A DNA stretch of 16,738 nt, taken from Candidatus Magasanikiibacteriota bacterium. Lineage in GTDB: Bacteria; Patescibacteriota; Patescibacteriia; Magasanikbacterales; UBA922. The DNA lies in the NCBI GenBank assembly GCA_023246555.1, contig JAHFIC010000017.1, forward strand, positions 1 to 16,738, read 5' to 3'. A model generated the notes under the pieces. The model saw only the letters and a program-made list of their open reading frames with translations. It had not been told where the DNA came from and ran no database searches. Each line of letters begins with the position of its first letter. The first letter of the stretch is position 1. Both the position numbers and the translations under genes were made by a program. Shown one piece after another: positions 7,801 to 16,738 of this stretch.

Positions 7801-8706
7801 AACGGTATATACCATCCACTCCGGTTTAATTTGGTTTTTATCAAAACTCTTCAGGAGTTTAATGCGGCGCACCAACCGATCATGTTTCGCGCCTTTGCTC
7901 TTTTTAATTTCTTCTTCCAAACGGATGACCGTTTCGGACACATGGAGGCGTTCCAACAGAAAACGAATCGCCGCGGCGCCGATATCCGCATCAAAAATAT
8001 GGCCATAACGAAGCGCGAGCTCTTGATATCGATTCTCAGAAACAATCGACATAACGCGAATATCATCCAATTCCTCCTTTGCCGAGGCAAAATCCTCATC
8101 AAGTGCGGCGAACTTCCGATCGCGCTCTTTCGCCATGGTCTCACGCTTTTTCATCGGGATTTTCTCTGCTTCCGCCTGCTCCATCTGACGAGCAAATTCT
8201 TGTTCCAGCTGTTTCTTTTTTGATTTATATTCCTGCTTCAATGCTTCTTCTGTTGCTGTCTTTTGCGCCTCATCCACGCGCACAATAATAAACGACGCGA
8301 AATAAATCACTTTCTCAAGCGCCTGAATCGACAGATCAAGAATCAGGCCGATCTTCGATGGAATAGATCGTAAAAACCAAATATGGGCGACTGGAGCGGC
8401 CAGCTCGATATGCCCCATGCGTTCGCGGCGAACGAGCGAATGCGTTACTTCCACGCCGCATTTGTCGCAGACAATGCCCTTATAGCGAATTTTTTTGTAT
8501 TTCCCGCAATAGCATTCCCAATCTTTGGTTGGTCCAAAAATCTCCTCGGCAAACAATCCCCCTTTTTCCGGCTTTTGGGTACGGTAATTGATCGTTTCTG
8601 GCTTCGATACTTCGCCAAACGACCATTTGCGGATCACCTCGGGTGAGGCCACACGAAGTGAAATGGCGTCGAAGTCAATAGTATGAAGTGTGTCGCGTAC
8701 ATTCAT
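4816..8706 (-). CDS. rpoC: DNA-directed RNA polymerase subunit beta'
   Basis: The product is 1296 aa. The N-terminal zinc ribbon has C65, C67, C80 and C83. The catalytic NADFDGDQ is at 522-529, with D524, D526 and D528 binding the active-site magnesium. GKRVDYSGRSVIVVG precedes it, and the bridge-helix and trigger-loop region carries GEPGTQLTMRTFHLGG. A second zinc site is visible as CKLHKGTCVKC. The end, NVIIGRLIPVGTG, is typical. Between about 143 and 225 there is a charged, coiled-coil-like stretch roughly 60 residues longer than in E. coli or Bacillus. The start is set at the ATG at 8706, where family homology begins, 13 bases after the rpoB stop; an upstream start at 8775 would overlap rpoB by 56 bases. 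No Shine-Dalgarno is seen. It ends at a strong terminator. Confidence 0.98.
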   Translation of the reverse strand: MNVRDTLHTIDFDAISLRVASPEVIRKWSFGEVSKPETINYRTQKPEKGGLFAEEIFGPTKDWECYCGKYKKIRYKGIVCDKCGVEVTHSLVRRERMGHIELAAPVAHIWFLRSIPSKIGLILDLSIQALEKVIYFASFIIVRVDEAQKTATEEALKQEYKSKKKQLEQEFARQMEQAEAEKIPMKKRETMAKERDRKFAALDEDFASAKEELDDIRVMSIVSENRYQELALRYGHIFDADIGAAAIRFLLERLHVSETVIRLEEEIKKSKGAKHDRLVRRIKLLKSFDKNQIKPEWMVYTVVPVIPPDLRPMVALDGGRFATSDLNDLYRRVINRNNRLRRLIDLNAPEVICRNEKRMLQEAVDALIDNNTRASKTVTASTGQKRQLRSLADILKGKQGRFRQNLLGKRVDYSGRSVIVVGPKLNIDQCGLPKRMALELFKPFVMSEIIKRELAYNVRSASRFIETNAPEVWDILEEITKKTRVLLNRAPTLHRLGIQAFRPTLIEGKAIQLHPLVCAAFNADFDGDQMAVHVPLTEEAKWEAEHIMASEKNLLKPATGNPVTTPQQDIALGCYYLTKYREDDTADVKKYFSTITEAKFAYKSRKIELKERVNVRMDEETLKKFSEGTPSIVETSIGRIFFNEVLPDKLPYYNETITKKHLGAIISLLLEFYGQERTAHVLDDLKRLGFKYVTTSGYSLGMDNFGFIEEKKLVLIDGDAQVKLVEEQYSQGLLTDSERHAKVLEIWTDVKERVLSQSKKQLSRDGSVFAMIDSGARGSWAQLGQIIGMKGLVASPSGEIIELPVKGNFKEGFDVLEFFISSHGTRKGLSDTALRTANAGYLTRRLVDVAQDVVVVAEDCGDTDGEVFTKEQSEQMGEKLSERVRGRFVLADVKKDRKVLLKAGEAVDDATARVIEESGIVSMHVRSVLQCKLHKGTCVKCYGFDLSNNMVVKKGVAVGIIAAQSIGEPGTQLTMRTFHLGGVAGGGDITQGLPRVEELFEARTPKRKAILSEVAGTVTIEDADGKVITGPTGRKIFEGRRGQKIVRVSFEGQDEVKIRIKAEDEVKVEENTKVKADDVLLVRGLTGEEITAKYDGVVRIEDKHIVLAYEGKHTKEYVVPLGYKIWVSDGDTIEKGQQLTEGSVDLHELHELKGRDAVQRYILTEIQEIYASQGQRLNDKHIEIIIKQMFSRVYIEDPGDSELLPGEVVEKTQILNANSDMKKLSKREISGRELFLGISKVSLSTQSFLSAASFQETARVLINAAITGKIDYLDGLKENVIIGRLIPVGTGFRKEE

Positions 8707-8719
8707 AAAAGTGTGCGAA

Positions 8720-12133
<3,414 letters not shown>

Positions 12134-12142
12134 AAATAATAT

Positions 12143-12148
12143 ATTATA
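12143..12148 (-). promoter_or_regulatory. Possible rpoB-proximal -10 element
   Basis: A perfect TATAAT on the minus strand, nine bases before the rpoB ATG. No recognisable -35 lies 16-18 bases upstream (that position is inside the terminator hairpin). If used, the leader would be only two or three bases. The AT-rich context means it could be chance. Confidence 0.4.
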
Positions 12149-12151
12149 AAA

Positions 12152-12191
12152 GACAAAACAAAATATCGGCATCATGATTCATTTGACGCCG
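12152..12191 (-). terminator. Intrinsic-type terminator between the leader RNA and rpoB
   Basis: On the minus strand CGGCGTCA (12191-12184), a nine-base loop and TGATGCCG (12174-12167) form an 8-bp stem with one G-U pair. It is followed by ATATTTTGTTTTGTC. The T-rich tail starts three bases after the stem, a little less than ideal. It lies 34 bases before the rpoB ATG, so it either ends a separate small RNA or attenuates rpoBC. Confidence 0.6.
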
Positions 12192-12356
12192 TTTCATTCA
12201 ACTATTGAATTGTGCGTGACGCAGTGTATGCATGGAATAGATCCAGCTACGCCAAGTGATGTCACCCGCCCCAGCCCTCATATGAAAGAGGTGCCAGCGC
12301 AGGACTGAAGATCAGACACATTCCCGAGACAGGAATCCTTTAGCGCACGCATGTAT
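12157..12356 (-). ncRNA. Candidate structured small RNA or rpoB attenuation leader, about 200 nt
   Basis: This gap of nearly 290 bases has no gene. On the minus strand a promoter predicts a start near 12356, within a few bases of a closing helix: TGCGTGCGC (12351-12343) pairs with GCGTCACGCA (12222-12213), nine pairs with one bulged base. Inside are a large asymmetric internal loop (29 and 17 bases), a second helix (CAG/CTG plus GATC/GATC, 12305-12313 with 12240-12246, two-base bulge), CGC/GCG (12250-12252 with 12297-12299), and a hairpin GCACCTC/GAGGGC (12274-12279 with 12288-12294, one bulged base). The 29-base side can also form ATTCC/GGAAT (12332-12336 with 12320-12324). It ends at the terminator before rpoB. 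A closed stem, open middle and long irregular apical arm recall 6S RNA in outline, but no sequence match to 6S was recognised. Direction and identity are uncertain. Confidence 0.45.
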
Positions 12357-12362
12357 GAGAAC

Positions 12363-12392
12363 AGGATACCCTAAGAGGTATTTTTTTGTCAA
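12363..12392 (-). promoter_or_regulatory. Promoter reading toward the leader RNA and rpoB
   Basis: The minus strand has a perfect TTGACA (12387-12392), an 18-base spacer and TATCCT (12363-12368, 4 of 6). The predicted start is near 12356. It overlaps the ftsK promoter on the other strand by five bases of the -35 element. Confidence 0.6.
12366..12387 (+). terminator. Weak hairpin plus T-run on the plus strand before ftsK
   Basis: ATACC (12366-12370), a six-base loop, GGTAT (12377-12381) and six more T. It would terminate any plus-strand transcript entering from the rpoB side. The stem is only five pairs, and the T-run is also the A-rich spacer of the opposite-strand promoter, so it may be incidental. 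Confidence 0.3.
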
Positions 12393-12414
12393 GTGCATCA
12401 TGATACACTATGGA
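12386..12414 (+). promoter_or_regulatory. Promoter of ftsK, probably leaderless
   Basis: TTGTCA (12386-12391, 5 of 6), a 17-base spacer and TATGGA (12409-12414, 3 of 6). The -10 ends six bases before the ATG, placing the transcription start at the start codon. Its -35 overlaps that of the divergent promoter. Confidence 0.5.
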
Positions 12415-12420
12415 TACTTT

Positions 12421-14730
12421 ATGCCCCAACGACCTAGGCGCCAGAGGGAAGAAGAGGTGTACGATCCGCCCATCACCCGCGGCATTTCTGCGATTGTTCT
12501 TATGATTTTCGCCATCCTCATTGGCTTAAGCTTTTTCAATAAAGCCGGCGACGTTGGCATTGCCCTCAATGCGTATGTCCTCGCGTCCTTATTTGGGTCG
12601 ATTCGTTTTGCCGTACCGTTCCTTCTCATTATTATCGCCTGGTATCTAATTCGGGATGTTGGCTACAATTATCGTTCGACTCACGGTATTGGAGCCATGC
12701 TCTTCTTTCTTGCGGCCTCAAGTTTTCTGCATTTGAAATTTGATCCAAATCTCATGTGGAGCGCGGCAATTCAAGGCAATGGCGGCGGCATTGCCGGTAT
12801 GCCGGCATATTTCTTGAAAACCTATGTTGGTATTGTTGGCAGCATTGTCATTCTTTTGGGCATGACCCTTGTCTCCATTCTTCTCCTTTTCAATACATCC
12901 TTCACGTCATTTGTCATGCTCCACAAAAAACTGTTCCTTCGTCTTGGCATTGTTGGTCAATCACTGCTTCAGGCAACCAAAACGCTCTTTGTGAAAAATA
13001 ACGCGCTCACCATTCATGGATCGTACACAGAAGCGGGACCCGAAGAGGGAGAAGATGAACGAGGACAAGCGCGTCCTATCCGTCATTTCGCAACCAAAGA
13101 AACAACCGTTCAGGAATCCGAAGAAGAAGGTGCCCATGATGATGAAACAGGAGACAGCGAAGGGCCGGAAACAATGACTGAGAACCATCCTGAAGAAGCC
13201 GGCCCATGGGCGAAAAAAGTTGTGATTAAAAATCTTCCGGCCATGACGCTGCTATCTGATAAACGCGGAAAGCCAACCAGTGGAGATATCAAAGCAAACG
13301 CGGAAATTATCAAAAGAACGCTGGAGGAATTCGGCATTGATGTGGACATGGGAGAAATCCGCGTCGGGCCAACGGTAACACAATATTCTCTCAAACCGCA
13401 CAGCGGCGTGAAGCTCTCCCGCATTACCACACTCTCAAACGATTTGTCACTCGCTTTGGCTGCGCATCCAATTCGCATTGAAGCACCGATTCCGGGAAAA
13501 TCCTTAGTCGGCATCGAGGTGCCAAACCAAAAAACTGCCCTGGTGGGTTTCAAAGAACTCCTCGAAAGCAAAGAATTCCGCGAGCGACAACATAGCCTTA
13601 TGGTTGCCTTAGGCAAAGACGTGGCCGGAAAAGTCTGGTGGGCAGACTTGCCGCGCATGCCGCATCTTCTTATTGCCGGCGCAACTGGTTCTGGAAAAAC
13701 CGTGTGTGTGAATACCATTATCATGAGCCTGCTTTTCCAAAATACTGCCGAAACCCTTCGATTTATCATGGTAGACCCAAAACGAGTAGAATTGACCCTG
13801 TACAACGGAATCCCGCATCTTCTTACGCCCGTTATTACAAATGTACAAAAAACTGTCAACGCGCTCAAATGGATGATCGGAGAAATGGAACGTCGTTTCG
13901 AGGTGCTCTCCCAAGCAGGAAATCGCGATCTTCATTCCTACAACCTCCGCCACCCCAATGAAAAGATGCCGCATATTGTTTTCGTGATCGATGAATTAGC
14001 CGATCTTATGGCAACCGCCGCAAGCGATGTGGAAGCAGGTATCATCCGCCTCGCGCAAATGGCAAGAGCGGTCGGCATCCATTTGATCGTCGCGACACAA
14101 CGGCCGAGCGTTGATGTGATAACCGGTCTTATGAAGGCGAATATCCCAGCGCGTATCGCATTTTCTGTGGCCAGTCTTATCGATTCACGAACCATCCTTG
14201 ATGCCCCAGGAGCAGAGAAACTCCTCGGCCGTGGTGACATGCTCTTTCAAACAGCAGAGCTCTCGAAGCCAGTACGGCTGCAAGGCGCCTTTATTTCCGA
14301 GGAAGAACTCAAATCTGTGGTTCAATATCTCCAAGGAGACGAAGTCCCAGAATACGATGAATCTATCGTTGAAAAAACCGGCGCAGCGGGAACGATGAGC
14401 ATGTTTGGCGGTCCAAGCGATGATCAAGACCCCCTCTTCCACGAAGCAAAAACGGCAATCCTCCAAGCCGGAAAAGCCAGCGCATCATTCCTGCAACGAA
14501 AACTGAAAGTGGGCTATGCGCGCGCAGCTCGACTCCTCGATGAACTTGAGGCGGCGGGTATTATTGGACCGGGAGAAGGTGCCAAGCCGCGAGAGATTCT
14601 TGTGACCACAACAACCATGGACGCAGGCGGGGAACTCAATGTTTTTGATGATGATGCCGAAAGTGAAGACGGGGAGGAAAATAGAGAAGAAGATGAAACT
14701 GCAAAAGCAGACGATACCCTGACGATATAA
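12421..14730 (+). CDS. ftsK: DNA translocase FtsK/SpoIIIE
   Basis: FtsK pumps DNA through the closing septum and loads at KOPS-like sites. The product is 769 aa. The N-terminus is basic (MPQRPRRQREEE), followed by about four membrane helices (21-40, 61-77, 89-104, 136-158) and an acidic linker (about 205-265). The alpha/beta motor has Walker A GATGSGKT (420-427), Walker B VFVIDELAD (520-528), ATQRPSVDVITGL (558-570) and LLGRGDML (601-608). The C-terminal gamma winged helix (about 688-720) reads SFLQRKLKVGYARAARLLDE and carries the DNA-sequence-reading function in the family. A short acidic tail follows. The start at 12421 is chosen because the basic N-terminus begins there, 22 codons inside a longer frame that opens within the promoter region. 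Its stop codon overlaps the TATAAT of the next gene. Confidence 0.96.
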   Translation: MPQRPRRQREEEVYDPPITRGISAIVLMIFAILIGLSFFNKAGDVGIALNAYVLASLFGSIRFAVPFLLIIIAWYLIRDVGYNYRSTHGIGAMLFFLAASSFLHLKFDPNLMWSAAIQGNGGGIAGMPAYFLKTYVGIVGSIVILLGMTLVSILLLFNTSFTSFVMLHKKLFLRLGIVGQSLLQATKTLFVKNNALTIHGSYTEAGPEEGEDERGQARPIRHFATKETTVQESEEEGAHDDETGDSEGPETMTENHPEEAGPWAKKVVIKNLPAMTLLSDKRGKPTSGDIKANAEIIKRTLEEFGIDVDMGEIRVGPTVTQYSLKPHSGVKLSRITTLSNDLSLALAAHPIRIEAPIPGKSLVGIEVPNQKTALVGFKELLESKEFRERQHSLMVALGKDVAGKVWWADLPRMPHLLIAGATGSGKTVCVNTIIMSLLFQNTAETLRFIMVDPKRVELTLYNGIPHLLTPVITNVQKTVNALKWMIGEMERRFEVLSQAGNRDLHSYNLRHPNEKMPHIVFVIDELADLMATAASDVEAGIIRLAQMARAVGIHLIVATQRPSVDVITGLMKANIPARIAFSVASLIDSRTILDAPGAEKLLGRGDMLFQTAELSKPVRLQGAFISEEELKSVVQYLQGDEVPEYDESIVEKTGAAGTMSMFGGPSDDQDPLFHEAKTAILQAGKASASFLQRKLKVGYARAARLLDELEAAGIIGPGEGAKPREILVTTTTMDAGGELNVFDDDAESEDGEENREEDETAKADDTLTI

Positions 14731-14731
14731 T
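14726..14731 (+). promoter_or_regulatory. -10 element for the RodZ-like gene, probably leaderless
   Basis: A perfect TATAAT that includes the ftsK stop codon and ends six bases before the ATG at 14738. No convincing -35 is present. The gene could also be read through from ftsK. Confidence 0.5.
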
Positions 14732-14737
14732 GGAAAT

Positions 14738-15430
14738 ATGGTTTCATTTGAAAAAAAAGAGCTGAGCCGACCAAAACGCGTGTGTTTGCGCTTGAAAGAA
14801 AAAAGAGAAGCGCGAGGACTCACGATCTCCGAAGTGGCCAAACGAACGCGCATCAGCCAAAAATACCCGGAGGCGCTCGAGCAGTGCCGATTTCATGACA
14901 TTCCCTTTGGCACGGTCTACCAAAAAAATTTTATCAAACGCTACGCCAGCGCTCTCGGTGTACCGCATGAGGAATTTCTCGAACAATTTCTCGATGAAGA
15001 AGTGCCGACAAATGACACGCGCCTTCCTCCCCCTACGAAACAAAAAAATTGGTCATCTTATCTGCCCGCGATTATTCGAAGTACGCTTCTTGCCGGCGTC
15101 CTGTTTGCCACCATTGGATATCTTGGCATCCAAGTAAAGCAAAGCATCGAGCCGCCATCCTTAATAATCTACACGCCGACAGACGGGTTTATTGCGTATG
15201 CGCCAGAAATTATTGTTCACGGGACAACCGAAAAGGAAGCGCAAGTATTTATTAACAATGAACCCATCATTCTCCATGACGACGGCCAATTCGAAGAGCA
15301 GATGTACCTCTCAGACGGCGTGAACACAATTAGTATTTCGGCTAAGAAAAAACATGGAAAAACGACCGTCGAAACTCGTCATGTTATCTTGAAAAAAACT
15401 GAAGAACTCACATTGCGAAACATGCCTTGA
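14738..15430 (+). CDS. RodZ-like membrane protein: helix-turn-helix, one membrane helix, outer beta domain
   Basis: A product of 230 aa. Residues 17-88 form a RodZ-type Xre-like helix-turn-helix: LRLKEKREARGLTISEVAKR (17-36), ISQKYPEALEQCRFHDIP (39-56) and YQKNFIKRYASALGVP (61-76). A proline/lysine linker follows, then one membrane helix at about 108-132 (AIIRSTLLAGVLFATIGYLG), and an external domain (140-220) with an Ig-like beta pattern: IIYTPTDGFIAYAPEIIVHG, VFINNEP and DGVNTISISAKKKHGKTTVE. RodZ anchors MreB and shapes the cell. No mreB is in the window, so related envelope roles are possible. It begins eight bases after ftsK and precedes recA; its stop overlaps a recA -35 candidate. Confidence 0.8.
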   Translation: MVSFEKKELSRPKRVCLRLKEKREARGLTISEVAKRTRISQKYPEALEQCRFHDIPFGTVYQKNFIKRYASALGVPHEEFLEQFLDEEVPTNDTRLPPPTKQKNWSSYLPAIIRSTLLAGVLFATIGYLGIQVKQSIEPPSLIIYTPTDGFIAYAPEIIVHGTTEKEAQVFINNEPIILHDDGQFEEQMYLSDGVNTISISAKKKHGKTTVETRHVILKKTEELTLRNMP

Positions 15431-15456
15431 CGGCACTCGCCTCATCCTTGTATCCT
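15427..15456 (+). promoter_or_regulatory. Candidate recA promoter
   Basis: TTGACG (15427-15432), an 18-base spacer and TATCCT (15451-15456). It would give a leader of about 48 bases with no Shine-Dalgarno. An alternative TATGTT (15499-15504) ends six bases before the recA ATG, as in the other leaderless-type starts. No CTGT-N8-ACAG or GAAC-N4-GTTC type LexA box is seen in 15431-15510. Confidence 0.35.
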
Positions 15457-15510
15457 ACGGCTACTAACGCCTATATCTTCCTGTCGAGATCGGCATCATA
15501 TGTTGATTTT

Positions 15511-16572
15511 ATGACAAAAACAACGACCGAGACACAAGAAAAATTCAAGGCCGCAGAAAACGCAATCGACCAAATCCGTGAAAAGTACGGCGAGTCCGCA
15601 ATCATGAAATTTGGGGAGGCAAAGGCGATGAAAGTAGAGGTCGTTTCGACCGGATCATTGTCGCTTGATGTGGCGCTCGGCGCAGGGGGCGTTCCGCGCG
15701 GTCGTGTTATTGAAATTTTTGGGCCGGAAGCGAGTGGAAAAACAACCTTGGCCCAGCATATTATCGCTGAAGTCCAAAAACTTGGAGGCATTGCGGCGTT
15801 CATTGATGCCGAACACGCCCTCGATCCTGACTACGCAAAAAAAATCGGCGTCGATGTCGCAAATCTTCTTATTTCCCAGCCAGACACGGGCGAACAAGCG
15901 CTCGAAATTTTAGAGACCCTAGTCCGATCCAATGCCGTCGATGTTGTTGTCGTCGACTCAGTCGCGGCACTTGTGCCAAAGGCAGAAATTGAAGGAGAAA
16001 TGGGTGACCAGCACATGGGGCTTCAAGCGCGCCTCATGAGCCAGGCCCTTAGAAAACTCACCGGCATTGTTTCCAAAACCAAGACCGTTGTTATTTTCAT
16101 TAATCAAATTCGCCACAAAATCGGTGTCTTTTTCGGCAACCCGGAAACGACCACCGGCGGTAACGCGCTAAAATTTTACTCATCAGTCCGCATAGAAGTC
16201 CGTCGCTCCGCGCAAATCAAACAAGGAGAAAAAATCATCGGCAACCGCGTGAAGGCGAAAGTGGTAAAAAATAAAATCGCGGCGCCATTCCGCACCACTG
16301 AATTTGACATTATGTATAACGAGGGCATCTCCATTGCCGGAGATGTGCTCGACACTGGCGTTCTTCATCGTGTGATTACCAAGCTCGGTAATAGCTATAG
16401 TGTGGGGGAAGAAAAACTCGGTGTCGGACGCGAAAAGGCAAAAGAATATTTGAAACTGAACCCAAAGCTTTTGAAACTTATTACCAAACAGGTGTGGGAA
16501 GCCGTGGAACGCGGTGAAGCGCCGGAAGAGGAGACAGGTGAAGCGGGAAAAGAAGAAACGCCGGATGTCTAG
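15511..16572 (+). CDS. recA: Recombinase RecA
   Basis: RecA forms the ATP-dependent filament on single-stranded DNA for homologous pairing. The product is 353 aa, normal length. Walker A GPEASGKTT is at 71-79, the catalytic glutamate E101 is in IDAEHALDPDYA, and Walker B VVVVDS is at 145-150. Loop L1 (EGEMGDQHMGLQARLMSQAL, 161-180) and loop L2 (IRHKIGVFFGNPETTTGGNA, 200-219) are present. At 202 there is histidine where most RecA proteins have methionine. The C-terminal domain contains GEEKLGVGREKAKEY (299-313) and an acidic tail (338-352). The ATG at 15511 is chosen because homology begins after it; a TTG at 15427 would add 28 unrelated residues. Its position behind a RodZ-like gene suggests independent transcription. 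Confidence 0.98.
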   Translation: MTKTTTETQEKFKAAENAIDQIREKYGESAIMKFGEAKAMKVEVVSTGSLSLDVALGAGGVPRGRVIEIFGPEASGKTTLAQHIIAEVQKLGGIAAFIDAEHALDPDYAKKIGVDVANLLISQPDTGEQALEILETLVRSNAVDVVVVDSVAALVPKAEIEGEMGDQHMGLQARLMSQALRKLTGIVSKTKTVVIFINQIRHKIGVFFGNPETTTGGNALKFYSSVRIEVRRSAQIKQGEKIIGNRVKAKVVKNKIAAPFRTTEFDIMYNEGISIAGDVLDTGVLHRVITKLGNSYSVGEEKLGVGREKAKEYLKLNPKLLKLITKQVWEAVERGEAPEEETGEAGKEETPDV

Positions 16573-16625
16573 CCAAAGGTTGACAGCGACCAAAAAATCG
16601 CTTACCCTACCTCAATATGTTACCG

Positions 16626-16738
16626 TTACCTTTTTGGCTCTTTTTCACCAACAATCACCGGCCACTGGGCCGTTTTTTTGATGCTCATTTCGAGTGAACA
16701 TTTGCCGTTCAAATGTTTGAACTTTGGTCCGCAATCGG
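16626..16738 (-). CDS. C-terminal 36 residues of an unidentified protein, cut by the right edge
   Basis: An open minus-strand frame enters from the right edge and stops at 16626. It encodes DCGPKFKHLNGKC, then a lysine-rich end finishing VIVGEKEPKR. Two cysteines 11 residues apart suggest a metal or disulfide site but do not identify a family. The composition is protein-like and the gene would be convergent with recA, 53 bases after its stop. I do not recognise it. The frame is short enough that chance cannot be excluded. Confidence 0.4.
   Translation of the reverse strand, partial: DCGPKFKHLNGKCSLEMSIKKTAQWPVIVGEKEPKR
16659..16679 (+). terminator. Candidate intrinsic terminator of recA
   Basis: CGGCC (16659-16663), loop ACTG, GGCCG (16668-16672) and seven T (16673-16679). 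The short GC-rich stem with an immediate T-run is a good terminator shape, 87 bases after the recA stop. It would lie inside the end of the convergent frame at the right edge. Confidence 0.6.

Noticed and set aside
12134..12175. Upstream start for rpoB adding 14 residues
   Set aside because: The extension runs through the AT-rich tail of the terminator hairpin and has no similarity to RpoB N-termini.
12213..12356. SRP RNA, tmRNA, RNase P RNA or tRNA in the ftsK-rpoB gap
   Set aside because: None of the conserved cores I know (GGAAGCA-type SRP loop, tmRNA ends, RNase P core, tRNA T-arm) is visible on either strand.
12181..12387. Plus-strand small RNA (TTGACG at 12183-12188 with a weak TTGAAT, ending at the 12366-12387 hairpin)
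   Set aside because: The same helices exist on both strands, but the plus-strand promoter is poor and its terminator stem has only five pairs. The minus strand has the better promoter and terminator, so I prefer that direction without excluding this one.
15427..15510. TTG start extending recA by 28 residues
   Set aside because: The added residues are unrelated to RecA, the codon overlaps the previous stop, and the family N-terminus begins at 15511.

Overview
This is a bacterial housekeeping window. I infer that it comes from the Candidate Phyla Radiation (Patescibacteria) or a similarly streamlined lineage. The inference rests on compact gene spacing, rpoB-rpoC with no rplJ/rplL in front, a run of ftsK / RodZ-like / recA genes, coding starts that mostly lack a Shine-Dalgarno sequence, and the general look of the RpoB and RpoC sequences. 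UAA, UAG and UGA all act as stops. The taxonomic placement is an inference only; no rRNA gene is present.

Left part (1-3740, minus strand): a cluster transcribed right to left, yebC - ruvC - rpsO - NYN nuclease-like gene - pnp. The pnp gene is cut by the left edge, leaving its N-terminal 467 residues. A good sigma70-type promoter precedes yebC, and a second, better one for rpsO lies inside the end of ruvC. The classical rpsO-pnp pair is split by a LabA/DUF88-type NYN gene.

Middle left (3780-4810, plus strand): a small four-helix membrane protein, then a type II toxin-antitoxin pair (ribbon-helix-helix antitoxin and RelE/ParE-fold toxin) with a perfect 15-bp inverted-repeat operator over its promoter and start codon. 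A strong hairpin terminator follows, serving the convergent rpoBC operon.

Middle (4816-12133, minus strand): complete rpoC (1296 aa) and rpoB (1137 aa), the two large catalytic subunits of RNA polymerase. The roughly 290 bp between rpoB and the divergent ftsK holds no gene but is not empty. On the minus strand I see a TTGACA-N18-TATCCT promoter, a roughly 145-nt segment closed by a 9-bp helix, and an intrinsic-type terminator just before rpoB. I read this as a candidate structured RNA, either a stand-alone small RNA or a transcription-attenuation leader of rpoBC. It is the most interesting unexplained element here.

Right part (12421-16572, plus strand): ftsK (DNA translocase), a RodZ-like membrane protein with an N-terminal helix-turn-helix, and recA. 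These connect chromosome segregation, cell shape or envelope, and recombination. The last ~110 bases probably hold the C-terminal end of an unidentified minus-strand gene.

Recurrent signal: at five plus-strand gene starts (membrane protein, antitoxin, ftsK, rodZ-like, recA) a TATNNN hexamer ends exactly six bases before the ATG and no Shine-Dalgarno is present. This is the geometry expected of leaderless mRNAs. pnp, by contrast, has a clear AAGGA ribosome-binding site.
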